A program made the position numbers and the translations under genes. This document shows, piece after piece, positions 23,291 to 34,620 of a stretch of DNA of 64,000 bases; the first letter of the stretch is position 1, and each line of letters begins with the position of its first letter. The stretch covers positions 744,001-808,000 of the forward strand of contig JAHQIY010000017.1 of NCBI GenBank assembly GCA_019054805.1, written 5' to 3'. The DNA is from Brachionus manjavacas. Taxonomy: Eukaryota; Rotifera; Eurotatoria; Ploima; Brachionidae. The notes beneath the pieces are model-generated. The model had not been told where the DNA came from. It was given only the letters and a program-made list of their open reading frames with translations, and ran no database searches.

Positions 23291-23988
23291 AAAACTTTAA
23301 AGGGTTAATTATTTTGTTTTATTCCAAGCAGTGGCCTTTTTTCCCTACTTTCGAAATTCACAGTCTCTTTAGAATATGCTTACAATTGTTTTTCTATTTG
23401 ACTTTTGGGATGAAGTCGGTTTTTTTTATAGAATTTTCATGGTAACTTTCAACTATATCTACAGTGGTGTTCCTTAATTAGTAATTTACGATAATTTCCG
23501 TAAAGATAGTAATTCTATCAAATTTTACGTAAAATCTGGTAAATTTCAAACATTTTACGCAAATTTATGTAAAAAAAATGTCCAAAAAATTGAAATAATT
23601 TCGCACTTTTAAAAAAAAAAATGAATTTTTTTATCCTTCAATATTTATTTTCAAAATTATGTATAAAAAAAAATTTACTAAAATTTGCGTAAATATATTT
23701 AATATATATATTTATATATTTAATTTTATATTTAATTAAAGAAACGATAATAATTAATCAAGGAGACAAAATTTTTTCTCCAATTTTCTTTTCCCTATAT
23801 AAAAGAATAAAAATTTTTGAATAAGTTATTTTTTTTAAAATAAGAATTAAGAAAATCAAATAAATATAATTTTTATTAACTTAAAATTCAGAATTCAAAA
23901 AATAAACTATTTAATTTTTGATCAGCTAATAAATAAATAATAACTAAAATAAGTGAAAATTTTGAAGTTGTTGTTTTAAAAAAGACAT

Positions 23989-25758
23989 TTAAAGTTCAAT
24001 TTTCGCAGCAGCATCACTTAGAGCAATAGCCATAAAAGCATCACCGTTTGGAGTTATGGCATGTCCAGTGCCAAACGAATCATATTTCTTCCAAGATTCC
24101 AAAGCAGCTTTATTTCTGCTGTTTTTACTGCAAATGTATCTTTCGTTGTCGATAAGCCTGGCAACTCTGTGTTGTAAATTGGAAAAATTGTCAAAACATG
24201 TCACTTGTCCAAAGTCATCTAAATTTAGATAAATAAAATATAAAAATATTTAAATTTTGGATTGTAGAAAAATTACTGTCATTTAGAATGAATGAGTATT
24301 CGTTGATTTTGGTCGATGAATCAAGTCTCATGGCAACAACCAAAACTTTGGCATTTTGAGCACCGGAAAAGTCAGGTGAAGTAAATTTTCCATCGCCGGC
24401 CATTTTTTCAGCAGCCTCTTGAGCGAGAGTGTTCAAAGCTTGGTTTTTGTTCAGTGATGGAAGGCCGTCAGCTTTTCTGTCTTGATTAATAGGAACAATT
24501 GACAAGTCCAAGGCTCTTCGCCAAAAATCAACCAAAGAACTTTTGCCAAGTGGATTGGTTACATAGGATTGCTGCGGTGGAGCAAACCATGGCCATTGTT
24601 TGAGTCTGTTAAAAAGGCTTAGTCTTCTTTCTCTTGGCAAAACTGGAACATCGTCTCTGGACGGAAAACTCAAAGCGAAAACAATGTTTATATTTCCATT
24701 TGAATCAAGTGAATAAGCTTGGCCAAATTTACTGAAGCTTTTGAACACTTGTTCACGGTCAAACATTTCGTACATTGTTTTAAAATGGCTTTCGAATTCA
24801 TCTCTTAGTTCTTGGTCATTTAGCCTTTTAGTTGGTTTCTTTGGAGCAACAAATGGTTCATTGATCCATAGATCGACTTTCAAAAATTGATGTTCCACTT
24901 CAGATGTAGCTCTAATGTTGCCACCATGAGTTAAAATGGTCACTATTTGATCACCAACGCCCCAAACACCACTTTCTTCAGTGCTCCAAAAACCTTTGCC
25001 AAACAAATCAGGCACATCAAAAGTCATTTCATAGTTTTCGTTCTTGAATGTGTTTGTAGACACCGTATCTTTGAATATGTCCAGTGTGTATCTGTTAGAG
25101 CGTGGATCAGCCATGGACTCAAATACTTTCAACATGTTATTAAATTTAACTTTGTAGTTGTAGTTTTCATTTTGGAATTTGAACACTCCAGTGCCAGTTC
25201 TCCACAAATTTTTCACAGCATCTTCATCACACTTCAATGGAACAGTCATTGTATCACATCTAGTAATGTCCATTAGCTTTTTCAGCTCTCTCAATTCAAC
25301 ATTCATCGTGTTGTTTTTGTATCTAAAATTCAAATATCCTGGCATACCGTTCATTACGGCTTTAAAAAGGAAGAAAATTGTTTAAAATCTTAATAACTAT
25401 TAAATTCAAATTGATTAAATTTACAATTGAAATTGTCTGTCAATATGTCATGATAGTTGGTGCTGCCATTTAATTTTATTCCAAATACCAAGACATTAAG
25501 GCCGTCTGGTTTGGCATAAGAATTGATGAAATTATGCGGATTACCATCTAGATCGGCCACTGCCTGAGCCAATTCTGTCAAGTAGTCATCATTTTGCAAT
25601 TGATCAACTCCAAAGTTAAATCCTCCCATGAATTCATTGAGCAGATCAAACGAATGACCAACAAACCAATGTTCTGGATCTCTAAGTGGCACTTTGGCCA
25701 AACTTAATCCTAAGCCAAAAACTACAAGCAATGTTTTTAGCATTTTTCTTTGCTTCAA
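23989..25758 (-). CDS. Secreted protein with two CAP-like halves
   Basis: Three exons, 25425-25758, 24277-25359 and 23989-24218, joined by GT–AG introns of 65 and 58 bp (both phase 1), give 548 residues. The N-terminus KTLLVVFGLGLSLA after Met6 is a signal peptide, so the product is secreted or luminal. The last third (SLNKNQALNTLAQEAAEKMAGDGKF … FGTGHAITPNGDAFMAIAL) resembles the CAP/SCP fold: LN-x-N, LA..AA..MA, and a final GTG…F.A.A strand. The first part (LQNDDYLTELAQAVADLDGNPHNF … KVLV-like NVLVFGIKL … ILTDNF) repeats the same pattern, and GTGVFKFQNENYNYKVKF parallels the second end. The two introns fall at the same relative place in each half. The usual CAP catalytic-like His/Glu set is not obvious and I do not know a function. 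Met1 versus Met6 as start is undecided. Confidence 0.8.
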
Positions 25759-26700
25759 GAATCTAAAATTTGAAAAATTTTTAATTTTCGAATTTAAGAT
25801 CGTTTATGAACTGAATATATTTTGAAATTTACATAGATTTTATACATTAGATTTAACTTTAAAAACGTGATTTTTGCCATGAGACCAAAACTGCATTAGA
25901 TTTCATTTATTGATGTGAAATATACCATGCTTTTTTGAATGAATTTTGATTTTGATTATTCTCAAATAAAATTTTAATTTTAAGTTCTTTTAGTAAATTT
26001 ATTTAAGTTTTTCTTGTTTGTAATTTTTGAGCTTTTTGAAAAATTGATATTTCCCTTTTGCTTTTGAAAATGAATATTTATTCGAAGAAAAATTCAAAAT
26101 AAACAATTTTAAATTGAATTAAACAAGCTAAATTCTTTTTATTTGTTTTCTTAAAAAATTCAATTATAATTTAAAAATTTTGGTTTCAAATTTTTTAAAA
26201 TAATTAAAGTAAAACCAAATCGTTTTATCTTGTCATGTATTAAGAAAAGTTAAAAAAAATTCTCTTTTGTTGCTGCAGATATAAAATTCCAATTATTAGC
26301 AAATTTTTGATGAAAGCTTTCAGAAGAATGTTACCCACCCCAGTAAGCAATTATGTGTTCTAAAATTTTTTCCAGAAACTAAGAACATTTAAATTTAAGA
26401 CTTTTTAAATAATGCTCTTATGTAAGCTTGATTATTTTAATTTATTGGCTTATTATTTATTTAAATATTAATATGTGATTTTTAACAAATTTGTATATTA
26501 ATATTCTGTTGATATTTTTTTTCTAAATTTTACTAAAAGCGTCATATATTTTTCACCGTACCTAATTTAATTTATCAAAATCAAAATTTTTTTTATGTAA
26601 TCATATTTTTAATATCAAATATTTATTTTGAATTTTAAAAAAAATAAATTTTATTTAACAAATTAAAAAAGAATCAGGTACATTTAACAGGTACATAGAG
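25759..26700. other. Gene-free interval
   Basis: AT-rich and without coding signals. It should contain the promoter of the secreted CAP-like gene just right of 25758. I see no other feature. Confidence 0.4.
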
Positions 26701-26728
26701 CGTATAAAAATAATAGTTTGTCTGTGAA

Positions 26729-28431
26729 TCAAATATAAAACATAATTTTAGAGTTCTTTGTACAACCTCTTGTTAATCGAGCCCTTGTTACAGGCTTAAA
26801 AGGTTCATACCTAGCGTTTCTGTTAGCTTTACGCTTAACAATATTATTTGACGTAGCATTAAGTATATTGTTTGGTGGCTGTGTTGATGACAGCTTCAGC
26901 GATTTGTTTGGTGGCAACTTCATCAATGCTAAATGCTACAAGTAGCATTGATAAAGCCGGTTTACGATTGAAGGATTACGACCAACTGACCACATTTTAA
27001 CCAATTTACTTGTACACATGCTCAAATATTGCAAGATAGATAATCTGCAACGATCTAGACCATTTTCCTTTATGTATCTATTGGTGCTTTCTAGAGCATT
27101 AATATGTGATGGAACTACTCTGAGGTATCCCTCATACCAAATGGGATCATGTTCGAGCCATTGACACTCAAAATAGCTAATAAAAATTTCAGCATCTCCT
27201 TTATCTTTGTGTTTATCTATAAATAACTTTGATGCAACATTGAAAATTTCTGGTGTTGTGGACCTCTGAAGAGCGTGAATATCATTTAAAATTAATTCTT
27301 TAAGTGACTTGTCTTTGATCGAATTTGCACGCTCATTAATATTACGAATGACATGAGCCCAACAGTTAACACGCTTAAACTCTTGTAAACCAAAAAGCAT
27401 TTGTAATTGCTGGAGCATTATCAGCTATTAGAACAATTGGTTTGTAATCTGGTTTGTATTTAATAGTAGCCTTAAAAGTGAATTCATAGTGATCTGTGGT
27501 TTCCCCTTAACATAATGCTATTCCAAATGGGTGAAATTGTTTAGCTTACCAATTACAATAGCTGGGTAACCTTGGTAATTAACTTTATATGTTGCATCAG
27601 CGCATATTCTATTATTATTATCCATAAATTTAATCAATCGATTAGTTTTTAAGAAGCAACGAAAATTCTTTATTTTATAATTAATTTCGTCAATACTATG
27701 TTCAAAATCTAAAGCATAAACTTCATCCTCATCTGTAGGAACTGTTGATTTTTCTTGACACCAAGAAATAAAGTCACCTAGGAGACATTGAGTAGGACCA
27801 AAAATTTTTTTTGTCTACTTATTAAATTGTATAACTGGAAAATAATTATTTGTGCTAATCCACGTTCTAATATTAAATTTTGTATTGTGTGTGGCTTACG
27901 TATACCATTTCTGGTATATTGTTCAATTACAAATTCCTTTGTTTCAGTTGGTATTTGAGTTTCATTAGTATTTGTGTGAATGTGATTGTCATCTGAAATG
28001 TAAATATCATTATCAAATGAATCATTTCTTATCAAAATATATATAGACTTTGAGCAATCTTAGCTGCACTTATAAAAACACTTTCTGCCTTCCTCAGAAA
28101 ACTTTTGATTCCCTTTTGTTTGATATATTCAAAATGAAAATTATTATTACAATAGAAGGAAAAAATACCTTTAAGCCACTTAAATAATGATAAATCTGGA
28201 TTTTCTACTAATGCATTAACAGCTAATTCCAGACTATCATATGAATTGTGTTTGATATATGTTTTTGCTTTGTTTGCTTTGTTTTTTCTCCATCGAGTTT
28301 GTACTAATAGATTTATTACTCTGGTCTTCATCATCCTCTTCAACACCATCAACTATTGTTAAAGCATCTTTATAGTTTCCAGACATTTTATCTGATTCAT
28401 CGAGTATTACATTATCAAATATGGAATCCAT
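26729..28431 (-). pseudogene. Broken Mutator-like (MULE) transposase
   Basis: Minus-strand pieces line up with the MULE at 54.3-56.4 kb. The start MDSIFDNVILDESDK is at 28431. A FLYWCH-like region (LSLFKWLKGIFSFYCNNNF) lies at about 28200-28130, and KEFVIEQYTRNGIRKPHTIQ at about 27940-27880. FISWCQEKSTVPTDEDEVYA … CADATYKVNYQGYP (first catalytic Asp) follows at about 27775-27560. Then come RVNCWAHVIRNINERANSI, WYEGYLRVVPS and NALESTNRYIKENGLD (catalytic Glu region) in 27418-26936. The tail is at 26926-26729. At least four frame breaks occur. The SWIM zinc finger seen in the other copy is not found here, suggesting a deletion. It is a different subfamily from the 54-kb copy, not a recent duplicate. 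Confidence 0.8.
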
Positions 28432-28689
28432 TTTTATCCAAATAAAACAACAACAACAACGATTAGAAATAATGTAATTATGAATTTTTAAATATGAATG
28501 CAATTATTTAAACGTGTTTTTAAATATGACTATACACAAGTTGAAATTAAGCAAATTTGAAAAAATAAAATAGTATAGATACCAGTGCATTAAAACTGAT
28601 ACTAAATAATATTTTAGCTTTAAAAAATTAATTTTGGTACTAGAAAATAAATTTAAATAAGAAAAGAATTAAAATAGAGTAGGATAAAA

Positions 28690-28735
28690 TAAAAGTAAGG
28701 TCGTCTACTCTATTTCTAATGTAGAGTAGGATATC
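28690..28735. repeat. Short inverted repeat CTACTCTA / TAGAGTAG
   Basis: GTCTACTCTATTTCTAATGT is followed by AGAGTAGGAT; the eight-base arms flank a short loop, and a third AGAGTAGGAT lies 40 bp to the left. It may mark the edge of one of the mobile elements on either side. Confidence 0.4.
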
Positions 28736-28874
28736 AGAAAAATAACTTAGATATAGCTTTATTAAAAAAGATAAGATAAGTATTAAAAAAAGAGTAAAAT
28801 TAAATTAAAATTTGATATACCGAAAATACCTCCCACTAAAAACTTACCTAAGTATAAATAAAATTTCGTGAAAA

Positions 28875-29191
28875 ATGCCTAAAAAATCAAAATATAATCA
28901 ATCTCGTGTTAGTAACCTTGGAGTTTTCGGCCAAAAAAAATTTATTGAAGAGGAAGAAGATGAAGATGATCATATGGAAATAGACGTTTTACCCGATATA
29001 AATAATAATTATCATGATTTTTTACTTTATCCGAATCTGAATCTGATGAATCGGAAAATGAAGACTTTTACCCAGAAGAAGAGATGGTGACCATAGATAT
29101 TTCACTTATTACTCAGTTAGTCGATTTTATTCAAACAAATAAGCCTACTAAAGGTTGGATTAGTGTCTTGATCTATAGTGTTCTAAAGTAA
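28875..29191 (+). pseudogene. Short acidic ORF with frameshift, probable transposon relic
   Basis: MPKKSKYNQSRVSNLGVFGQ starts at 28875 and runs into an acidic stretch (EEEEDEDD). At about 29025-29035 the sensible reading jumps frame to SESDESENEDFYPEEEM, then DISLITQLVDFIQTNKPTKG, and ends at a TAA at about 29191. A basic start followed by a long acidic region is common at the N-terminus of transposase-associated proteins. I do not recognise the family. It is divergently placed 440 bp from the broken MULE. Confidence 0.4.
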
Positions 29192-29800
29192 AATCTAAGT
29201 TAATATCTGAGTTAAATTAGAACAAAAATTATTTTTTATATTCAATTTAATTTTCAAGAATTGAAATAAAACTTTAAAATCTTTAGTAAGTATGACTTCA
29301 CCTTGAAATTTTTGAAATAAAATTTGAAGCTAAAAGCGAACGAATAATCACCTTATTGTTTTTTATAATTAAGCATTTTAAATATGAAAATTTAAAATAA
29401 AGTCTCAACCAGATTCACAAGTTTTAAACCCATTAGAACTCATATGGAAAGAAGTTTAAATTTTTATTAGATTAAATTTTTTTAAATGATTTATTTTAAC
29501 TTAAGCAATTGAACTTTTACGAAACACTTTAAAAACCTCAGGAATACCAGAAAAATTAACTTATTTTAACATTTTTTTGATGAAATTCTTTCAAATTTTA
29601 CTAAAATAATCTGCATTTTTTTCCAATTAAATTTTTTAAGAAAAACAACAGAAAAATTTTTGAATTTTGTAATAAATAAGGATTTTTCAAGTGACTTTGT
29701 ATTTAAAAAAATTGGGCATTTTTTGGAATATTTTTTGTAGCATTTTAATTTTTGAAGAACGTATATAATCAGCATTGATTAGATAGTGCAAAAATCTAAA
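29192..29800. other. Gene-free interval
   Basis: AT-rich sequence with no supported gene. The small minus-strand frames here are Lys/Phe/Ile-rich products of AT bias. Confidence 0.35.
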
Positions 29801-29844
29801 GCAGAAAAAATATTTTTTGTTTAATAAACATTCTTTTATTTTCA

Positions 29845-30000
29845 CAAAAATATGTTAACAAAAATATGTTAACAAAAAATATTAACATATTTTTAACTTC
29901 ATATTTTGACAATATGTTAATATTTTTTGTTAAAATATTTTTAACTTCATATTTTGACAAAAATATGTTAACAAAAAATATTAACATATTTTTGTCAAAA
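29845..30000. repeat. Nested AT-rich palindromes and ~60-bp tandem repeat
   Basis: Words ATATGTTAACAAAAA, TATTAACATATTTTTAACTT and CATATTTTGACAA are repeated two to three times. The right-hand part is a perfect hairpin: TTTTGACAAAAATATGTTAA (29952-29971), a 9-base loop, and its exact complement (29981-30000). It lies just beyond the 3' end of the Patched-related gene. Confidence 0.75.
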
Positions 30001-30066
30001 AGATTTTTAAAATAATAACTAAAAATTAATTAAAACTAATTTATTATAACAACACGATATAAAATT

Positions 30067-32829
30067 TCAAACACTTTCATTAGATTTTTGACCATTAAGA
30101 CAAACCATTTCTTCTTCTTTATTTTGTTGCTTGACCTCTTGGTGCATTGGCCATTGGGGTCCGATTAGCGACAACAACACTGGCAAAAATAGCAGGGAGT
30201 TAAGTATGCCCAAAGACATCAGTATAATCATGGTTTTAAAGAATGACTTGAAAATGTACGACTTGCAGAAGCCAAGAAGAGATATGCCAATTATTGTGGA
30301 TATGGCTGAGTTGAAAATGGGGACGCCTACGTGCAAAAATGCCTTGTAAGCGCGTTTATTACGGTCGCCTTTGCCATTAGTAATAAACGCGTGAGTTACA
30401 TGGGCGCTAAAGTCAACACAAAAGCCCACACTCATTATCAGCTCTATCATGGTTATGGAGCTCAGCGAAAGACCCCACAAGTGCATGAATCCCACTAGGC
30501 CTGTCATTATGGACAACATTGAGGCTATGATGCAAAAAACAGACACCAAGTCTGGCACAAAAATTAAAGCTATTAAATACATTGATTCTAAAGCAATTAT
30601 AAATGACTGTATAACATTTGGTAGCGTTTCCTCGAACTGTTCATAATACTTGAACGTAATCGAGTATGGAAAGACTGGCAAGCCTGATTCTTGGCAAACT
30701 TTTCTCAACAAATGCATGGGCATTGCGTCCAACGAGCTCAAATAGAGCTCCGAGTACTGTAAATAGAAACGCGATGCTTCTATTTGGTATTGGTAAATAT
30801 TTTCACCATTGTCCAAATCGGACATTTTAAAGTAACCAGCTGACACTGTTCTGTTAAGTTGATAGTCAAAATAGGTTTTTTTTAGGACAATGTCATTCAA
30901 AAAAGGCGGATAGTTTTTTATGGTGTCGATCAGGTTTTTTACCGAGTCCTTGTAGTCTATTTTGTCCGATTTGAGCATGTCCAGCCAGTTTAGTCCAAAC
31001 GAGTCACTGACCCCCTTTATTTTGTGAGCATTTTTGATCAGGTTGTTGATTAGTATTCTATTTTGCATGTCGTCATAATCAATGGGCTCTTGGATGACCA
31101 GCATCACTATTGGATAAAGGTCATTTAGCTCGGAGTTGTCGTTGACATAGGCTGAATAGTACGAGTCCTCTGAGACCAAGTCCTTCAAATCGATGCCCTC
31201 GTGGATATGATAAGCATTCCAAGCTGATGTACTTATGTAGACCAAAAATAGAAATAATGTTAACAATTTTCCAAGTTTGTGGCAAATTAAAAATTCACAA
31301 AATTTCAACCATTTTTCCTTGAATTTTTTTAAATTGAAAAATTTTATTTTCAGCTTTTTTGGCTCAGCCTTGAGACAAGGCAAAAAAGCGTTTCGCTGGT
31401 CCAGCACGCGCCCACAATGCCAACATAGAAACCCGGTGAAAAATGTTATCTGATAAAAATAGCAGAATAGAATGGATATGCCTGCATAGATGCAAAATAT
31501 TTGCACACTCTTGAAACCAGTGGTAATGCCGACCAGAAAAGCTGTAAAGTCTGTCAACGATGTAATGGTTATGCTCACGCCAGATCTGGTCAAAGTTTTA
31601 CTTATAACTTCTTCGAGTATTTTTTCTTTAGATGTTTGAGTGGACTTTTTTTTGGAAATGTGCTGAAACGAGGAATAGATCAGGAACATGTCATCTATTC
31701 CGATGCCGATGACCAGAAATGGAATCACGAATATTAAATTGCAGCCTGGATAGTTTAAGTATGAGCACAGGCCAAACGAGGATGAGATGCCGAAAAAAGC
31801 CGCCGCTATTCCGGCAAAAGGCAGCACATAGCTTGGTGAAGTGATCAAATTGGTGCCCAAAGACATGAACAAACAGGCAAAAATAATGATAAGTGAAAAT
31901 GTGCCAACAACTAAGTTGATGTCCAGAGTTACATTGTTGGTCATTTCGCTATCTAATGACTGGGATGCCGCATAGCTTATTTTAAATATGCCATTTTTAT
32001 CATTGCATTCACTTTGGCCATTTGTTAAATTTTTCATCAGCTTTAAAAACTCTAGCTCCCAATTGATTACCTCAGGCTGTGGACTGTCTGCATTGTCTTT
32101 TAGATTGTAGCGAAGTTTGACCAGTCTGGCAAAGCCGGGCTCTTTGCCATCCTTGCTTTCATTTTGAAAATTAACCCTAAAATGCTTGCCAAGATTGTAG
32201 CTGAGATCGGTAAAGCCAATTGTGCCAGAGTCACTAAAGCTTACGTAAAAACGAAAATTTTTTCTGTCATAACTTTGGTCCCATTGATGCAGCGAGCTTT
32301 TCCGTTCCATAGACGAGCGCAAAAATGACTCGTAAAATTTCGCCTCCAGCAAATCAACCCCATCAATTAAACATTGGGAATTTCTCTTGGCGCATACTTG
32401 CTCCAAATCTGCCATTTCAAGCACTGATCCATGAATTTTTTTAATCTGCTGCAAATAATTGCCACTTAGGATGTTTTCTCCGGAGCATGTCTGAAAATTG
32501 ACTTCGGCCCAAGTGCCGAAATCGGCAATTTGGTGCAGAAAAAAATCCTCACTCAATAATTTTGACTTATTGAACAAATTTTTTACCAGTCTTTCGTCCT
32601 GTTTGGCCTGGGACTTGATCGGAAAAAACAGCTCGTCCACCTTGGTTATCATGTCAATGCGCAGCATGCCCAGTGATAAAACCAGATTGACCAGGAAGGA
32701 TGCCACAATTACTTTTAAATAGTGACGGGAAATAAACCTGCCATAGTTAAAAAAAACTTTTTCGTAAAATAAATTTACTCTTTCGAATAGATAATGGAAC
32801 ATTTGATTATTTTGAAAATATTTGAACAA
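30067..32829 (-). CDS. Patched-related (PTCHD/PTR-type) membrane protein with sterol-sensing domain
   Basis: RND-superfamily protein of 920 residues in one uninterrupted frame. The first membrane segment (about 40-58) precedes a large extracellular loop. Five segments follow at about 303-465, forming the sterol-sensing domain, with GIGIDD (375-380) at the position of the conserved GxGxDD. A second loop then a second block of membrane segments (from about residue 750) includes SVGFCVDFSAHVTHAF, the second conserved RND signature. The C-terminal tail is short. Layout and length match animal PTCHD and nematode PTR proteins rather than Patched itself (about 1300 residues) or Dispatched. Members are thought to move lipids or sterols across or within membranes, driven by an ion gradient; the acidic pair in TM4 is intact. 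The absence of introns contrasts with its neighbours. Paralogue unclear. Confidence 0.9.
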   Translation of the reverse strand: MFKYFQNNQMFHYLFERVNLFYEKVFFNYGRFISRHYLKVIVASFLVNLVLSLGMLRIDMITKVDELFFPIKSQAKQDERLVKNLFNKSKLLSEDFFLHQIADFGTWAEVNFQTCSGENILSGNYLQQIKKIHGSVLEMADLEQVCAKRNSQCLIDGVDLLEAKFYESFLRSSMERKSSLHQWDQSYDRKNFRFYVSFSDSGTIGFTDLSYNLGKHFRVNFQNESKDGKEPGFARLVKLRYNLKDNADSPQPEVINWELEFLKLMKNLTNGQSECNDKNGIFKISYAASQSLDSEMTNNVTLDINLVVGTFSLIIIFACLFMSLGTNLITSPSYVLPFAGIAAAFFGISSSFGLCSYLNYPGCNLIFVIPFLVIGIGIDDMFLIYSSFQHISKKKSTQTSKEKILEEVISKTLTRSGVSITITSLTDFTAFLVGITTGFKSVQIFCIYAGISILFCYFYQITFFTGFLCWHCGRVLDQRNAFLPCLKAEPKKLKIKFFNLKKFKEKWLKFCEFLICHKLGKLLTLFLFLVYISTSAWNAYHIHEGIDLKDLVSEDSYYSAYVNDNSELNDLYPIVMLVIQEPIDYDDMQNRILINNLIKNAHKIKGVSDSFGLNWLDMLKSDKIDYKDSVKNLIDTIKNYPPFLNDIVLKKTYFDYQLNRTVSAGYFKMSDLDNGENIYQYQIEASRFYLQYSELYLSSLDAMPMHLLRKVCQESGLPVFPYSITFKYYEQFEETLPNVIQSFIIALESMYLIALIFVPDLVSVFCIIASMLSIMTGLVGFMHLWGLSLSSITMIELIMSVGFCVDFSAHVTHAFITNGKGDRNKRAYKAFLHVGVPIFNSAISTIIGISLLGFCKSYIFKSFFKTMIILMSLGILNSLLFLPVLLSLIGPQWPMHQEVKQQNKEEEMVCLNGQKSNESV

Positions 32830-34500
32830 AAAAAAAAGAAAATTAAAGATTAAATAATAAAATTTTGGACTTGTGTTTTATAACAAATTAAATAAGGTTT
32901 GACATAAACCATTTGATGATAAGTTGCATCTAGAAAAAAAAATTTTTTTATTTAATTAAATAATTTTGAATTCAGAAGATTGCGACAAAATTTGAGAAAA
33001 AAAATACCTTTTTATAATTTTTTATGTTGACTCATAGAAAAAGAACACTTAAGACACTAAAGGTCTAGGGAACAGAAATTTGGCTTTCGAATGCTGTAAA
33101 AATGCTATTTGAAAAAAAATATCCATCTAGAGATAAATGAGTATGTTTGTGGTGGTACTTATCTTTTTGAAAAATGAGAAAATTTATGCTCAAGTTTATG
33201 GAAAATATTTACAAAGCAAACTTTTTAAAATGAACTTTAAAAGAAATAAACGTATGCTTTTATTGCCAAAAAGTTAAAATTATCTTTAGTTTTGTTCAAA
33301 AATTACTCTTAGAACAATATTATTTAATTAAATACTTTCAGTATACATGCTGTGATTTCTTATTACTTTGATAATTAATTTATCTACAAAAAATTAAAAT
33401 AATTAAGTTTTCTTTAGCGTTTTCTTACAATATTTTATCTCTCACGTGCTAAATAAAAATAGAAAAAATACTGTCAAACTAACGCTTTAAAGCTACATTT
33501 TTTTACATAAAATAAATCGAATAAATCGGATTTCTATGTCATTGCCAATTTTTTGGAGAAAAGTATGAAAGATTAAAAAATATTATGCATATTAAAGTTA
33601 AATTTTGAAATTAAATTCTTTTCTAATAAATATTTTGCATACTTTTAAAACTTTACTAAACAGAGTGCAAATTATTCATTGAAGCAATGAAAGAGCTGCA
33701 AATGAACAAGCTTCATGATGGATCGAGCATTTGAGAGAAGTTTACCAATTACTGTTGAAGACAAGCATCCCAAATGTGCTGACAGCTCTACATAATGGGA
33801 AGTGGGATCAAATTAAATGAAGCTTCTTGGGAATATATATGTATACTATGGGTCCAAGAGGTATAAAATGACCAAGAGAGAATTTCATAGTATCGAAGTG
33901 TTTGTGAAGAATATCTAAAGAGAGTTATATCTAGATGAAGAAAGAAAATAGCCAAAAATTTACTGATAAAGAGGCAAAAAAGGGGAATTTTTCCTCCCCG
34001 TACTGCATTGGAGTATAACTTCAAATGAATATTTTGATTAAAAAAATAAATTTGAAAGATTAAAGTCGATATTACTTCTTTCACATTTAGATCCTTTTAG
34101 ATTCTTGAAATTTTTGTTTTTTTTTATTGAAAAAATTTAAATGCGAAAAGATGAACTCAATGATTTTATCAATTTTTTTTATCAGAATAATTATTTAAAT
34201 TTTTGAATAAACAAGTATATATTGTATGTTTCTTTTTCTCTAAAAAAAATATAATTATCAATTGAAATTTAAAAATAGAATTTACCTCTTATCAATATAT
34301 TTATACGTAATAGAGATTAATCTTTTTACATAATTATAAAAAAATTTAAAAAATTATTACTGAAGAAGATTTTTGACTAAATACTTTAAAAAAAATATGT
34401 TTATTTTTAGGTTAATAATTTTTACTCAATAACATTTAGAATCAAATCTATGAAATCCAAAAGTGCTTTTTGATAAAAAATACTATTAATGGAAAGAAAA
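32830..34500. other. Gene-free interval
   Basis: No supported gene. The patch at about 33670-34010 is less AT-rich; its plus strand has the words NKLHDGSSI and EEYLKRVISR between stops, which might be a worn retroelement gag or pol piece. The longest minus frame (33788-34084) shows no motif. Confidence 0.35.
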
Positions 34501-34504
34501 TTTT

Positions 34505-34620
34505 TTTTTTCGATGCAGTAGCCTCTGTGTCAGATCAGAGCCGTTGCTCAAAAAGGTACTTGAAATGGAGATGAGCGCCTCCCCATTTTCCACTAGGATA
34601 GAATAGGGACAATTATTATA
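34505..34620 (+). mobile_element. tRNA-related SINE, copy 2 (3' part)
   Basis: From GATGCAGTAGCCTCTGTGTC (about 34513) to ATAGAATAGGGACAATT (about 34613) it matches the body of the SINE at 11.57-11.69 kb with few differences, including GAGATGAGCGCCTCCCCATT. The B-box head is absent, so it is a 5'-truncated copy or only the tail region. Confidence 0.65.

Noticed and set aside
23461..23710. Several TTTACGTAAA-like words, also seen near 47200-47290
   Set aside because: Short, AT-biased and without a consistent order; not enough to define a repeat family.
33670..34010. Possible copia-type gag relic (KLHDGSSI)
   Set aside because: Only one short word matches and frames around it are full of stops.
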